Source: Streptomyces hokutonensis (GTDB taxonomy: Bacteria > Actinomycetota > Actinomycetes > Streptomycetales > Streptomycetaceae). From it: DNA of 64,000 bases. How positions within the stretch are numbered: the stretch's first letter is position 1; each line of letters opens with the position of its first letter. This document shows, one piece after another, positions 53,155 through 61,878 of this stretch. The position numbers were made by a program, and so were the translations under genes. The stretch spans positions 186,001 through 250,000 of the forward strand of contig NZ_BARG01000021.1 of the NCBI RefSeq assembly GCF_000376565.1, in the 5' to 3' direction. The notes beneath the pieces were generated by a model. The model was not told where the DNA came from, made no database searches, and worked only from the letters and a program-made list of their open reading frames with translations.

Positions 53155-54054
53155 TCATCCGGCCTCTGTGGAGTGCGCCCACCCGATGATCGGCGGATCG
53201 GCCGGATCGGGGACCTGGTCGCTCCAGCCGCCGGGGACGGTGCGGCCCTGCTGGGCGCGGAAGCGGACGGGGGGCATGCCGACGCGGCGGGTGAACAGTC
53301 GGGAGAAGTAGGCGGGGTCGTCGTAGCCGACGCGGCGGGCGACGGCGGCGACGGGGAGTTCGGTGGCGGCGAGAAGTTCCTTGGCGCGGCCCAGGCGGAT
53401 GCCGAGGAGGTAGTCCTTGGGGCTGCAGCCTGCGCCCCTGCGGACGGCGGCGCGCAGGGCGGCGGGGGTCATGCCGTGCCGGGCCGCGTGGTCGGCGACG
53501 GTCAGCGGAAGGCAGGCGTCGCGGGCGAGGCCCTGGAGGACCGGGTCGCCGTCGGGGGCGAGGTCCGCGCGGGCCCGGCGCAGGGCGACGAGGAGTTCGT
53601 GGACGGCGGCTCCGGTCTCCACCTCCAGGAGGGGGTTTCCGCGCCGTGCGGCGCGGGCCATGCGCCCGATGACCGCGCGGGGTCCGCTCGCGTCCGAGAG
53701 GGCCACCACGGGCCGTTCCGGCTCGATGTAGCCCAGTTCGGTGTACGTCGCCGTAGCGGGCCCGGTGAAGTCGACGAACCCCTCGTCCCAGCCGGCGCCG
53801 GGGTCGGGCGCGTAGTGGTGCGGCACACCGGGGGTGAGCCACAGCAGGGCGGGCGCGGTGACGGTCGTACGACGGCCGTCGGGGGTCAGGTACCAGCCGC
53901 CGCCCGCGCTGATCACCACGGCCACGTGGTGGTCGAGGGTGCGGGGGCCGACCGTGGGGAGCTCGCCGTACTGGAGGCCGACGCCGAGGCAGGCGAGGCC
54001 GAGGCGGTGGTGGGCGGGTGTGGGCGTGAAGAACCGCATCCAGGTGTGGTACAT
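53155..54054 (-). CDS. AraC-family transcriptional regulator
   Basis: 299 residues if started at ATG 54054 (MYHTWMRFF), which has GAGGGGG six bases upstream and leaves a 95-bp promoter gap to the divergent beta-galactosidase; longer in-frame starts reach 54132 and would leave only 17 bp. The N-terminal cupin-like sensor (about 15-150) contains PRTLDHHVAVVISAGGGWYLTPDG and PGVPHHYAPDPG. The C-terminal double HTH has YLLGIRLGRAKELLAATELPVAAVARRVGYDDPAYFSRLFTRRVGMPPVRFR, diagnostic of AraC/XylS proteins. It probably controls the GH35 gene in response to a galactoside (inference). Confidence 0.92.
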   Translation of the reverse strand: MYHTWMRFFTPTPAHHRLGLACLGVGLQYGELPTVGPRTLDHHVAVVISAGGGWYLTPDGRRTTVTAPALLWLTPGVPHHYAPDPGAGWDEGFVDFTGPATATYTELGYIEPERPVVALSDASGPRAVIGRMARAARRGNPLLEVETGAAVHELLVALRRARADLAPDGDPVLQGLARDACLPLTVADHAARHGMTPAALRAAVRRGAGCSPKDYLLGIRLGRAKELLAATELPVAAVARRVGYDDPAYFSRLFTRRVGMPPVRFRAQQGRTVPGGWSDQVPDPADPPIIGWAHSTEAG

Positions 54055-54149
54055 CGGCGCCCCCTCACGCATTACTCGGTCTGCTGCGTCCAAGTAGAGG
54101 CGATCTTTGTCCATGGACGTGATCGACGCCAAGGGGAGAGAGTCGGCGC

Positions 54150-55967
54150 ATGAGCGAGTTCACCGTGGGCGACAGGGACTTTCTGCTGGACGGGCGGCCG
54201 GTGCGGCTGCTGTCCGGGGCGCTGCACTACTTCCGGGTGCACGAGGGGCAGTGGGGGCACCGGCTGGCGATGCTGCGGGCGATGGGCCTCAACTGCGTGG
54301 AGACGTACGTCCCGTGGAACCTGCACGAGCCGGCGCCGGGCGACTTCCGGGACGTGGAGGCGCTGGGCAGGTTCCTGGACGCGGCCCGGGAGGCGGGCCT
54401 GTGGGCGATCGTGCGCCCGGGGCCGTACATCTGCGCGGAGTGGGAGAACGGCGGGCTGCCGCACTGGCTGACGGGCGAGCTGGGGCCACGCGCGCGTACC
54501 CGTGACGCGCGCTTCCTGGGCCACCTGGAGCGCTGGTTCGGCCGGCTGCTGGCCGAGGTCGTGCCGCGCCAGGTCGACCGCGGCGGCCCGGTGATCATGG
54601 TGCAGGTCGAGAACGAGTACGGCAGTTACGGCTCCGACGCGGTCTATCTGCGGCAGGTGGAGGCGCTGTTGCGGGACCAGGGGGTGACGGTTCCGCTGTG
54701 CACCTCGGACGGTCCCGAGGACCACATGCTGGACGGCGGCTCGCTCCCCGGTGTGCTGGCGACGGTGAATTTCGGGTCCCACGCGCGCGAGGCCTTCGAG
54801 ACGCTGCGCGCGTTCCGCTCCGAGGGGCCGCTGATGTGCATGGAGTTCTGGTGCGGCTGGTTCGACCACTGGGGCGGCGAGCATGTCGTCCGCGATGCCG
54901 GGGACGCGGCGTCCGCCCTGCGCGAGATCCTGGAGTGCGGCGCGTCGGTCAACGTCTACATGGCGCACGGCGGCACCAGCTTCGCCGGCTGGGCGGGCGC
55001 CAACCGGGGCGGCGGCGCCCTGCACGAGGGCCCGTTGGAGCCCGATGTGACGTCGTACGACTACGACGCCCCGATCGACGAGTACGGGCGCCCCACGGAG
55101 AAGTTCTGGCGGCTGCGCGAGGTGTTCGCCGAGTACGCCGACGCCCCGCTGCCCGAACTCCCGCCCGCACCGCCCGTGTTGGGCCACCCGGCGGAGGTGA
55201 GCCTGACCGGCTGGGCGCCCTTGAGTGACGTACTGGAGGCACGCGGCGGGCCGGAGTCCGAGGGTCCGGTCCCGCCCACCTTCGAGGAGTTGGACGTCGA
55301 CCGCGGTCTCGTCCGCTACGCGGTGACCGTGCCGGGGCCGCGCGCCGCGTATCCGCTCACCGCACGGGGGCTGCGGGACCTGGCGGTGGTCCACGTCGAC
55401 GGGGAGCGGGCCGGGATCCTCACGGAGGGCGACGAGCAGCTCAAGGAGCCCGTCGGCGGGCACGCGCGCGTGGAGCTGTGGGTGGAGTCCCTGGGGAGGG
55501 CCAATTACGGGCCCCGGCTCGGGGAGCCGAAGGGGATCACCGGGGGTCTGTTGCACGAGCGGCAGTATCTGCACGACGTCCGCGCGCGTGGGCTGCGGTT
55601 GGACGCGCTGAACGACGTAGAGGGGATTGCGCTGGGGGCGCTGCCCCCGGGCGACTCCCCCGGCCTGTACCGGGGCACCGTCGAAGTGCGGGGCGCCGGG
55701 GACGCCGTACTCGAACTGCCGGGCTGGACGCGGGGGTTCGTGTGGGTCAACGGGTTCAACCTGGGGCGGTACTGGTCGGCCGGGCCGCAGCGGGAGCTGT
55801 ACGTGCCCGGGCCCGTGCTGCGGGAAGGGGTGAACGACGTGTGGGTGCTTGAGCTCCAGGAGGCGCCGCTCGCCGGGAAGTCCGTCTCCTTGCGTGCTCA
55901 GCGGGAGACGGGGGCGGAGCCGATCTCGACCACGCGCGCCCAGTCGGGCGGGGTGTCCGGCACGTAG
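54150..55967 (+). CDS. Glycoside hydrolase family 35 beta-galactosidase
   Basis: 605 residues from ATG 54150 (AGGGGAGAG upstream). GH35 motifs are FLLDGRPVRLLSGALHYFRV, GLNCVETYVPWNLHEP, the signature GPYICAEWENGGLPHWL, acid/base Glu in MVQVENEYGSYG and nucleophile Glu in LMCMEFWCGWFDHWGG. The C-terminal domains bear the galactose-binding-like fold (FVWVNGFNLGRYWSAGPQRELYVP). There is no signal peptide, so it acts inside the cell on imported galactosides. It is divergent from an AraC regulator. The 3' end overlaps the vWA gene by 70 bp, tail to tail. Confidence 0.94.
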   Translation: MSEFTVGDRDFLLDGRPVRLLSGALHYFRVHEGQWGHRLAMLRAMGLNCVETYVPWNLHEPAPGDFRDVEALGRFLDAAREAGLWAIVRPGPYICAEWENGGLPHWLTGELGPRARTRDARFLGHLERWFGRLLAEVVPRQVDRGGPVIMVQVENEYGSYGSDAVYLRQVEALLRDQGVTVPLCTSDGPEDHMLDGGSLPGVLATVNFGSHAREAFETLRAFRSEGPLMCMEFWCGWFDHWGGEHVVRDAGDAASALREILECGASVNVYMAHGGTSFAGWAGANRGGGALHEGPLEPDVTSYDYDAPIDEYGRPTEKFWRLREVFAEYADAPLPELPPAPPVLGHPAEVSLTGWAPLSDVLEARGGPESEGPVPPTFEELDVDRGLVRYAVTVPGPRAAYPLTARGLRDLAVVHVDGERAGILTEGDEQLKEPVGGHARVELWVESLGRANYGPRLGEPKGITGGLLHERQYLHDVRARGLRLDALNDVEGIALGALPPGDSPGLYRGTVEVRGAGDAVLELPGWTRGFVWVNGFNLGRYWSAGPQRELYVPGPVLREGVNDVWVLELQEAPLAGKSVSLRAQRETGAEPISTTRAQSGGVSGT

Positions 55968-57166
55968 TCGGGGTCGTCCTCGGCGTACATCCCGGTCTCG
56001 TAGCGGCGCGGGAACAGGCCCACCACCGTCCGGCACGGCGGTCGCCGCTCCGGCCAGGGGGTCTGGCCGTCGGTGAGGACCACGACGGCGTCGGGCCGGG
56101 TGCGCAGCGCCTTGGTGAAGCCGCTGCGCAGATCCGTCCCGCCGCCGCCGAGCAGCTCGATGCCCTCGGCGCGGCACAGGGACTGCGCGACCCGGGCCGC
56201 CGCGTCGCAGGACACCACGGTGACCAGGTCGCGGCGGCCGCCGACCGCCCTGGAGATCGCGGCGACTTCGAGGAGCGCGCTGCCCAGTTCGGCGTCGCTG
56301 ACCGACCCGGAGGTGTCGATGACCACGCAGACCCGGGGCGGCCGGCGGCGCAGGCTCGGCAGCACCACACCGGGCAGTCCGGCCGAGCGGCGCGAGGGCC
56401 TGCCGTAGCTGTAGTCCTCGCCCGCGCCGGGGGCGGAGACCGCCGAGCGGACCGCCGCACCCAGCAACTCCCGCCAGGGCTGCGGCGGATGGAACGCCTC
56501 CTCGGCCCACCGCCGCCAACCGCTCGGGGCGCTGCCCGGGTGGCCGGTGATGCCCTGTGCCACCCGGAAGCGGACCGCGTCGCGCTGCTGTTCGCTGAGC
56601 CCGTGGGCGCCGTCCGGGCCCAGCTCCCAGCCCCGGTCGAGCCCGTCGGCGCCGCTGCCGCAGTCCAGCCACGCCAACGCCTGGGTGCGCGGCCCCAGTT
56701 GGAACCAGCGCAGATAGTCCTCCATCAGGTTCCCGGCGGGCAGGCCCAGCGTCTTCGGCTCGACCGCGCCCGCGGGGGTGACCAGGCCCTCGCCGTACGC
56801 GTCGTCGTTGATCTCCATGTCGGCGGCGATGTTCATCCGCAGCCGCTCCCCCGGGCCGGTCAGCCCGCGTTCGCGGGCGAGCCGGTCGCCGCGTCCGTGG
56901 TGGTCGCGCAGCAGGTGGGAGACCTCGTGGACCCAGACTCCGGCCAGGTCCTCGACCGGCGTCCGGTCCACGAACCCCGGCGAGACGTAGCAGCGCCAGT
57001 GCCGGTCGACGGCCATCGTCGGCACCTGCCGTGACGCGACGGTGTGCAGGGCGAACAGGGCGGTGGCCAGGTAGGGGCGGACGCGGGCCGCGTAGAGGCG
57101 GGCGGCGAAGAGCTTGTCGACGTCGAGGGCGAGGTCGAGGTCCGTGGCCGCCGGGTCCGGGTTCAT
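55898..57166 (-). CDS. Metallopeptidase-like (DUF2201 N-terminal) plus vWA domain protein
   Basis: 422 residues. The N-terminal region is the putative metallopeptidase of the DUF2201 family: VWVHEVSHLLRDHH contains HExxH near 80-92, and MNIAADMEIND is the conserved downstream element. The C-terminal vWA-like domain begins near RVCVVIDTSGSVSDAEL (MIDAS D-x-S-x-S), with GGGGTDLRSGF and VVVLTDGQTPWP as the other metal-site loops. Its ATG overlaps the stop of the MoxR gene (ATGA), so the two are co-translated. MoxR/vWA pairs act as NTP-driven chaperones or conflict-system cores. Overlaps the GH35 gene by 70 bp at the 3' ends. Confidence 0.9.
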   Translation of the reverse strand: MNPDPAATDLDLALDVDKLFAARLYAARVRPYLATALFALHTVASRQVPTMAVDRHWRCYVSPGFVDRTPVEDLAGVWVHEVSHLLRDHHGRGDRLARERGLTGPGERLRMNIAADMEINDDAYGEGLVTPAGAVEPKTLGLPAGNLMEDYLRWFQLGPRTQALAWLDCGSGADGLDRGWELGPDGAHGLSEQQRDAVRFRVAQGITGHPGSAPSGWRRWAEEAFHPPQPWRELLGAAVRSAVSAPGAGEDYSYGRPSRRSAGLPGVVLPSLRRRPPRVCVVIDTSGSVSDAELGSALLEVAAISRAVGGRRDLVTVVSCDAAARVAQSLCRAEGIELLGGGGTDLRSGFTKALRTRPDAVVVLTDGQTPWPERRPPCRTVVGLFPRRYETGMYAEDDPDYVPDTPPDWARVVEIGSAPVSR

Positions 57167-58404
57167 CGGCCGCCCTTCACGGTCGCGGCGGCGCGGTCCG
57201 CCCGTTGGGACAGGGCGACCACTCCGGCGAGTTGCTCGATGGACTCGGGTACGTCCCAGTCCTCCCGGCGCAGCGAGGCGAGGGTGGTCGCGGGGACGAC
57301 GACGAGGTCCGGGGCGCCGGTCTCCAGGGCCCGGACCAGGAGCGCCCAGGCCGCGTCCCAGCGGGCCCGGTCGGGACGGTTGCGGACCGCGGCCACCACG
57401 CCGTCGAGGACGGCCTGGCGCAGATCCCCGCGCTCGGGCAGCTCACCGGCGGCCGGATCGGCGAGGAACGTCTCGGGGTCGGGGAGGTCCATCCGGTCCA
57501 CGGCGGCCAGCAGTTCCAGCCCGGGGCCGTCCCCGACCGTGCCTCGGACCAGCAGGGACAGCACCTCCCGGGAGGAGCCGGCCGCGGTCGCGAACGCGGT
57601 CAGGCACACGGCCATCTCCCAGCTCCGGGGCGAGGGCCAGGCACCGCCCCGCCGCGCTTCGCTGCTGGGCAGTTGGTGGACCAGCTTGGGGCGGCCGGTG
57701 AGCAGTCCGCACACCGCGCGGCGCGCGTAGTCCACGGCTCCGGGCAGCTTCTCCGGGTCGAGTCGCGGCAGGGTCGCGCGGGGCCAGGTGCCGCCGAGTC
57801 CGCGTACGACGACCTCGTGGTCGTGGGTCCACTGGAGGTGCACGAATCGGTTGGCCAGCGGCGGGCTCAGCTCCCAGCCGTCGGCCGCCGAGGACCGGGG
57901 GTTGGCGGCGGCCACGATACGAACACCCGGCGGCAGCCGCAGCGCGCCGATCCGCCGCTCCAGCACCAGCCGCAGCAGCGCGGCCTGCACGGCGGGCGGC
58001 GCGGTCGACAACTCGTCCAGGAACAGCAGCCCCCGGCCCGCCCGCACGAGCCGTACGGCCCAGTCCGGCGGGGCCATCGGGACGCCCTGCTCAGCCGGGT
58101 CGTCACCCACGACGGGCAGCCCGGAGAAGTCCGACGGCTCGTGCACGCTCGCGATCACCGTCGTCAACGGCAGATCCAGGGCCGCGGCGAGCTGTGTCAG
58201 CGCCGCCGTCTTGCCGATGCCCGGCTCGCCCCACAGCAGCACGGGGAGGTCGGCGGCGACGGCGAGGGTCAGGGCCTCCAGCTGGTTGTCGGGGCGCGGT
58301 TCGGTGGTGGTGTCACGCAGGAGGGTCAACAGGTCGCCGGCGATGTCGAGTTGGGTGGGGTGGGCAGGGGTGTCGGTGGTGGCGTACAGGGTGCGTGTGG
58401 GCAT
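57163..58404 (-). CDS. MoxR-type AAA+ ATPase
   Basis: 413 residues. Walker A LLWGEPGIGKTAALTQLA near 54-71, a MoxR/midasin-like VHEPSDFSGLPVV, Walker B GLLFLDELSTAPPAVQAALL, and sensor-1 VRIVAAANPRSSAADGWEL with SPPLANRFVHL. The C-terminal half is a family-specific helical region. It is the motor of the operon and is translationally coupled to the vWA-metallopeptidase. It likely acts by remodelling a target that the vWA protein recognises (inference from MoxR-vWA systems). Confidence 0.92.
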   Translation of the reverse strand: MPTRTLYATTDTPAHPTQLDIAGDLLTLLRDTTTEPRPDNQLEALTLAVAADLPVLLWGEPGIGKTAALTQLAAALDLPLTTVIASVHEPSDFSGLPVVGDDPAEQGVPMAPPDWAVRLVRAGRGLLFLDELSTAPPAVQAALLRLVLERRIGALRLPPGVRIVAAANPRSSAADGWELSPPLANRFVHLQWTHDHEVVVRGLGGTWPRATLPRLDPEKLPGAVDYARRAVCGLLTGRPKLVHQLPSSEARRGGAWPSPRSWEMAVCLTAFATAAGSSREVLSLLVRGTVGDGPGLELLAAVDRMDLPDPETFLADPAAGELPERGDLRQAVLDGVVAAVRNRPDRARWDAAWALLVRALETGAPDLVVVPATTLASLRREDWDVPESIEQLAGVVALSQRADRAAATVKGGR

Positions 58405-58494
58405 ATGGGGTCACCTTTGGGTTGTGGTGGGGCGTGCGTGGGTGAGAGATGGAGCGCGCATGAGGAATGAGGACGGGGTTGAAGTCCCGTGCGG

Positions 58495-59871
58495 TCAGCG
58501 GCCGTTGGTGCGCCGGGGGCGTCCCTTCCGGGGGAGCGGAAGTCCCGGGAAGAAGTGGCCGGAGCGAGGCCCGGGGCCGGTCAGGCCCGCCCTGAACAGC
58601 CCGTACGTGAGCCGCCGTTGGGCCGCCGCCCGGAGTTCGTCCCGCAGCGCGCCGCCGCGCAGCACCGCGTCGGGACCGAGCAGTCCCTCTACGACGGCCA
58701 GCGCGCCGGCGGTGTCGCCGTGGATGAGGCGTTCGCGGACACCGGTGAGGCAGTCCGGGTGGCGGTGGGCGTCGTCGACGGCCTGGAGGCAGGGCAGCGG
58801 GGTACCGGTCAGCGCGACGAGCAGTTCCTCGCGCCGGATCTCGTCCGGATCGTGGTCGAGGGGTGCCAGTACGCCGTCGACCAGGCCGATCCGGTGCAGG
58901 GCGCCCCGGCATTCGACCAGGTGCGGTTGCCCTGCCCGGTCCGGGATCCGTGCGGAACCGTCCGGCCGGGGCCGCCGATCCGGTACGAGTGCGGCGGCGA
59001 CCAGCGGATGGAGCCGGCCGGCCTCGATCGCGCCGGTGCGGAGGAGTTCCAGGTCGGGCGGGACCCAGGTCGCCGCGTCGGGCAGGACCGGGAGGGCGGC
59101 GGCGCTGCCGTCGGTCGGTGCCGGTGTGATCCGTAGGGTGTCCGCGGCCGGATCCAGCACGAACCGGTGGCGGGAACCGAACCGTACGGTGACGGGACCG
59201 GTCGTCCCGCCCTCGGCGCGGAGCAGGATGGCTGCCTCGGCGGCCCACCGGTCGACGGCACAACTGCGTCCCTCCGGCACTGTCTCCAGCGGATCCGGGA
59301 GCGGCGGAGGCTCGTCGGCGGGCGGCCGGTCGGCCCCCGACCGGGCCCACAGTTCACCGCTCCTTCCCGCGTCCCACAGGTGCCGGTGCAGATCGAGGCG
59401 GAACCGTCGGTTCGGCCGGGGATGCGGATGCCGTCGGGCCACGGCATCCCGGCAGGTGCCGTCCCACAGCGCGAGGCCGATCCGCTGGCCGCCGTCGGCC
59501 CAGGCCGGCGGGGTCCGGACCACCAGGTGGAGCGGGTGCGCGGCATCCTGCCCGTAGCGGGCCAGGGTGAGGGTCAGTCCCGGGCGCAACAGCCCGTCGG
59601 GCGCGATCCTCGGCAGATGCCAGCGGAGCAGGTCGGGGGCGAGTCGGCGGAGATCGGCGCGTACCCGGGCGGCCAGTTCCCGGCCGTGGGTGCGCGCGAG
59701 GGACCGTAGGTCGAGATCGACGTCGACACCGGCGGCGGCGCAGGCGCCCGCCCAGTCCCCGGCGGCGCGGCGGACCGTGGCGGTCTCGATCATGGAGGGC
59801 GGCACGGCGAACTCGCGCACGCGCGGCCAGAAGGAAAGCCGGGAATTCCCGTTCGCGGTGTGAGGGAGCAT
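58495..59871 (-). CDS. Unknown protein encoded with the MoxR/vWA genes
   Basis: 458 residues from ATG 59871 (AAGGTGAG five bases upstream; a GTG at 59877 is also open). It has no motif that I can assign. Visible points: a helical N-terminus, TLARYGQDAAHPLHLVVRTPPAWADGGQRIGLALWDG, several Arg/His/Pro-rich stretches (RRHPHPRPNRRFRLDLHRHLWD), no membrane segment, and a basic C-terminus PLPRKGRPRRTNGR. It ends 90 bp before the MoxR gene in the same direction, forming the first gene of a three-gene unit. It may be the bpX-like or adaptor component that ternary MoxR-vWA systems carry; this is only by position. Confidence 0.7.
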   Translation of the reverse strand: MLPHTANGNSRLSFWPRVREFAVPPSMIETATVRRAAGDWAGACAAAGVDVDLDLRSLARTHGRELAARVRADLRRLAPDLLRWHLPRIAPDGLLRPGLTLTLARYGQDAAHPLHLVVRTPPAWADGGQRIGLALWDGTCRDAVARRHPHPRPNRRFRLDLHRHLWDAGRSGELWARSGADRPPADEPPPLPDPLETVPEGRSCAVDRWAAEAAILLRAEGGTTGPVTVRFGSRHRFVLDPAADTLRITPAPTDGSAAALPVLPDAATWVPPDLELLRTGAIEAGRLHPLVAAALVPDRRPRPDGSARIPDRAGQPHLVECRGALHRIGLVDGVLAPLDHDPDEIRREELLVALTGTPLPCLQAVDDAHRHPDCLTGVRERLIHGDTAGALAVVEGLLGPDAVLRGGALRDELRAAAQRRLTYGLFRAGLTGPGPRSGHFFPGLPLPRKGRPRRTNGR

Positions 59872-60036
59872 CAGCACTCACCTTGCGCGGACGGGACCCC
59901 CATTCTGTGAACAGAGTGAGTCTTCATCGCGGGGAGCATAGCCTTCTCCGCCGCGATCCGGCAGGGAATTATTGGGGGCGTGCATCCACGCGCCTCGGCA
60001 TAGAGTGGATGCGGGTTCAGGGCGTCTCTGGGGGTT

Positions 60037-60924
60037 GTGGACGTGGCGGACGACGGACCGGTCGAGCACGGCTACCCGCATCTGGACACGGTGCGGGACT
60101 CCATCACCGCGCTCTACAAGCGCTTGTCGTACGACACCGTCCAGACGTTCGCGACCAGTGTGGCCCCCGTCGACGTGGCGTTCTGCGACACGGACGATCT
60201 GCATCTGGGGGCGCAGCGGGTGGCCCGGGAGATGGTGCGGCACTACCGGCTTCCGGATGCCCGGCTGATCGTCAGCTTCCGTGAGATGACGCATGCGGCG
60301 AACGTCGAACTCACGGCCGGGCCCGAGTACTTCGTGGAGCTGAACGACCGGTTCCGCACCCATCGGCGGGACATCGGCGCGGCTCTCGCGCACGAGGTCA
60401 TGCATGTCTACCTGCACCGCCTCGACCTTTCCTTCCCCGGCACCCGGGAGAACGAGATCCTCACGGACACGGCGGCGACCTATCTCGGCGCGGGGTGGCT
60501 GCTGCTGGACGCGTACCGGGAGGACTCGGCGTCCTCGCAGAAGCTCGGCTATCTCACGCCCGAGGAATTCGGGTACGTCCTCGCCAAGCGGGCGCTGGTC
60601 TTCGGCGAGGATCCTTCGGTGTGGTTCACGAGTCCGCAGGCCTACACGGCGTACGTCAAGGGCATGGAACAGGCCCGGCGCGACGAGCAGCAACCGCCCC
60701 TTACGGCGGCGGGGTGGGCGGGGCGGAGGCGCTATGCGCACGACCGGCGGCACGGGCCCGGAACGCAGAAAGGGGTGCCGTACGCCTTCACCGGCGACGG
60801 GCACGGCAGCCTGCGGGTGTCGTTCCCTTGCCCTACGTGTCATCAGCGGATCAGGGTGCCGGTGCGGGGGCGAGTCCGGGCGCGGTGTTCCTTGTGCCGG
60901 ACGGTACTGGAGTGCGACACGTAG
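60037..60924 (+). CDS. HExxH metalloprotease-like protein with C-terminal zinc ribbon
   Basis: 295 residues from GTG 60037 (GGGGG upstream). The centre has IGAALAHEVMHVYLHRLDLSFPG, an HExxH zinc site at 119-123, followed by ENEILTDTAATYLGAG with acidic residues in gluzincin-like position. The C-terminus has a CPTC...CSLC zinc ribbon (about 264-290). There is no signal peptide. It is divergent from the MoxR/vWA operon with a 165-bp gap, and it is the second HExxH protein in the neighbourhood. The family is not one I can name; related proteins appear as hypothetical metallopeptidases in Streptomyces. Confidence 0.75.
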   Translation: MDVADDGPVEHGYPHLDTVRDSITALYKRLSYDTVQTFATSVAPVDVAFCDTDDLHLGAQRVAREMVRHYRLPDARLIVSFREMTHAANVELTAGPEYFVELNDRFRTHRRDIGAALAHEVMHVYLHRLDLSFPGTRENEILTDTAATYLGAGWLLLDAYREDSASSQKLGYLTPEEFGYVLAKRALVFGEDPSVWFTSPQAYTAYVKGMEQARRDEQQPPLTAAGWAGRRRYAHDRRHGPGTQKGVPYAFTGDGHGSLRVSFPCPTCHQRIRVPVRGRVRARCSLCRTVLECDT

Positions 60925-60956
60925 GGGCGGCGGTACAGGGGGTGTGCCTCCAACCG

Positions 60957-61877
60957 CTAACTCCCGTACACCGCCCCCGGAATCTCCGCCTCCGCCAGCA
61001 GTTTCAGTACCGCCTCTCCCGCCTCCCCCGCGCTCCACCGCGCCCCTTTGTCCGCGCTCGGGCCCGCCCTCCATCCCTCCATCACGGTGATGCGTCCGCC
61101 CTCCGCCTCGAAGATCCGGCCCGTGACCCCCGTGCTCGCGGCGGAGCCCAGCCATACCACCAGGGGGGAGACGTTCTCCGGGGCCATCGTGTCGAAGCCG
61201 GAGTCGGGGGCCGTCATCGTCTCGGCGAAGGTGTGTTCCGTCATGCGGGTGCGGGCCGCGGGGGCGATGGCGTTGACCTGGACGCCGTAGCGGGAGAGTT
61301 CGGCGGCCGCCACGAGGGTGAGGCCTACGATGCCGGCCTTGGCGGCGCTGTAGTTGCCCTGGCCGACCGAGCCCAACAGGCCTGCTCCGCTGCTGGTGTT
61401 GATGATGCGGGCGGTGGGGGTGCGGCCCGCCTTGGACTCGGCGCGCCAGTGTGCGGCGGCGTGTTTGAGGGGCAGGAAGTGGCCCTTCAGGTGGACGCGG
61501 AGTACCGCGTCCCAGTCGTCCTCGTCGAGGTTGACGAGCATGCGGTCGCGCAGGTAACCCGCGTTGTTGACAAGGGTGTCGAGGCGGCCGTAGGTCTCCA
61601 GGGCGGTCGTGACCAGGGACTTGGCACCGGTTCCGGTGGCGATGTCGCCGCCGTGGGCGACCGCCTCGCCGCCCGCCGCGCGGATCTCCGCGACGACCTG
61701 GGCGGCGGGGCTGTCGGGGTCCGGGGTGCCGTCGAGGCCGACGCCGAGGTCGTTGACGACGACCTTGGCACCCTCGGCGGCGAAGGCGAGGGCATGGGCC
61801 CGGCCCAGGCCCCGGCCCGCGCCGGTGACGACGACGACCCGGCCGTCGCAGAGAGCACTGGCACTACTGGCACTCAT
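60957..61877 (-). CDS. SDR oxidoreductase, steroid-catabolism type (Rv3548c-like)
   Basis: 306 residues from ATG 61877 (AAGGAG upstream), one base after the stop of the next SDR gene. Rossmann motif VVVVTGAGRGLGRAHALAFAAEGAKVVVND, NNAG in LVNNAGYLRDRM, and the catalytic INTSSGAGLLGSVGQGNYSAAKAG (S-x-Y-x-K) mark a classical SDR. The extension of about 40 residues at the end resembles the beta-oxidation-type dehydrogenases of the HSD17B4 group. Gene order with the next SDR, EchA20 and IpdA copies Mycobacterium tuberculosis Rv3548c to Rv3551, so a role in steroid ring C/D breakdown is likely. Confidence 0.9.
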   Translation of the reverse strand: MSASSASALCDGRVVVVTGAGRGLGRAHALAFAAEGAKVVVNDLGVGLDGTPDPDSPAAQVVAEIRAAGGEAVAHGGDIATGTGAKSLVTTALETYGRLDTLVNNAGYLRDRMLVNLDEDDWDAVLRVHLKGHFLPLKHAAAHWRAESKAGRTPTARIINTSSGAGLLGSVGQGNYSAAKAGIVGLTLVAAAELSRYGVQVNAIAPAARTRMTEHTFAETMTAPDSGFDTMAPENVSPLVVWLGSAASTGVTGRIFEAEGGRITVMEGWRAGPSADKGARWSAGEAGEAVLKLLAEAEIPGAVYGS

Positions 61878-61878
61878 C

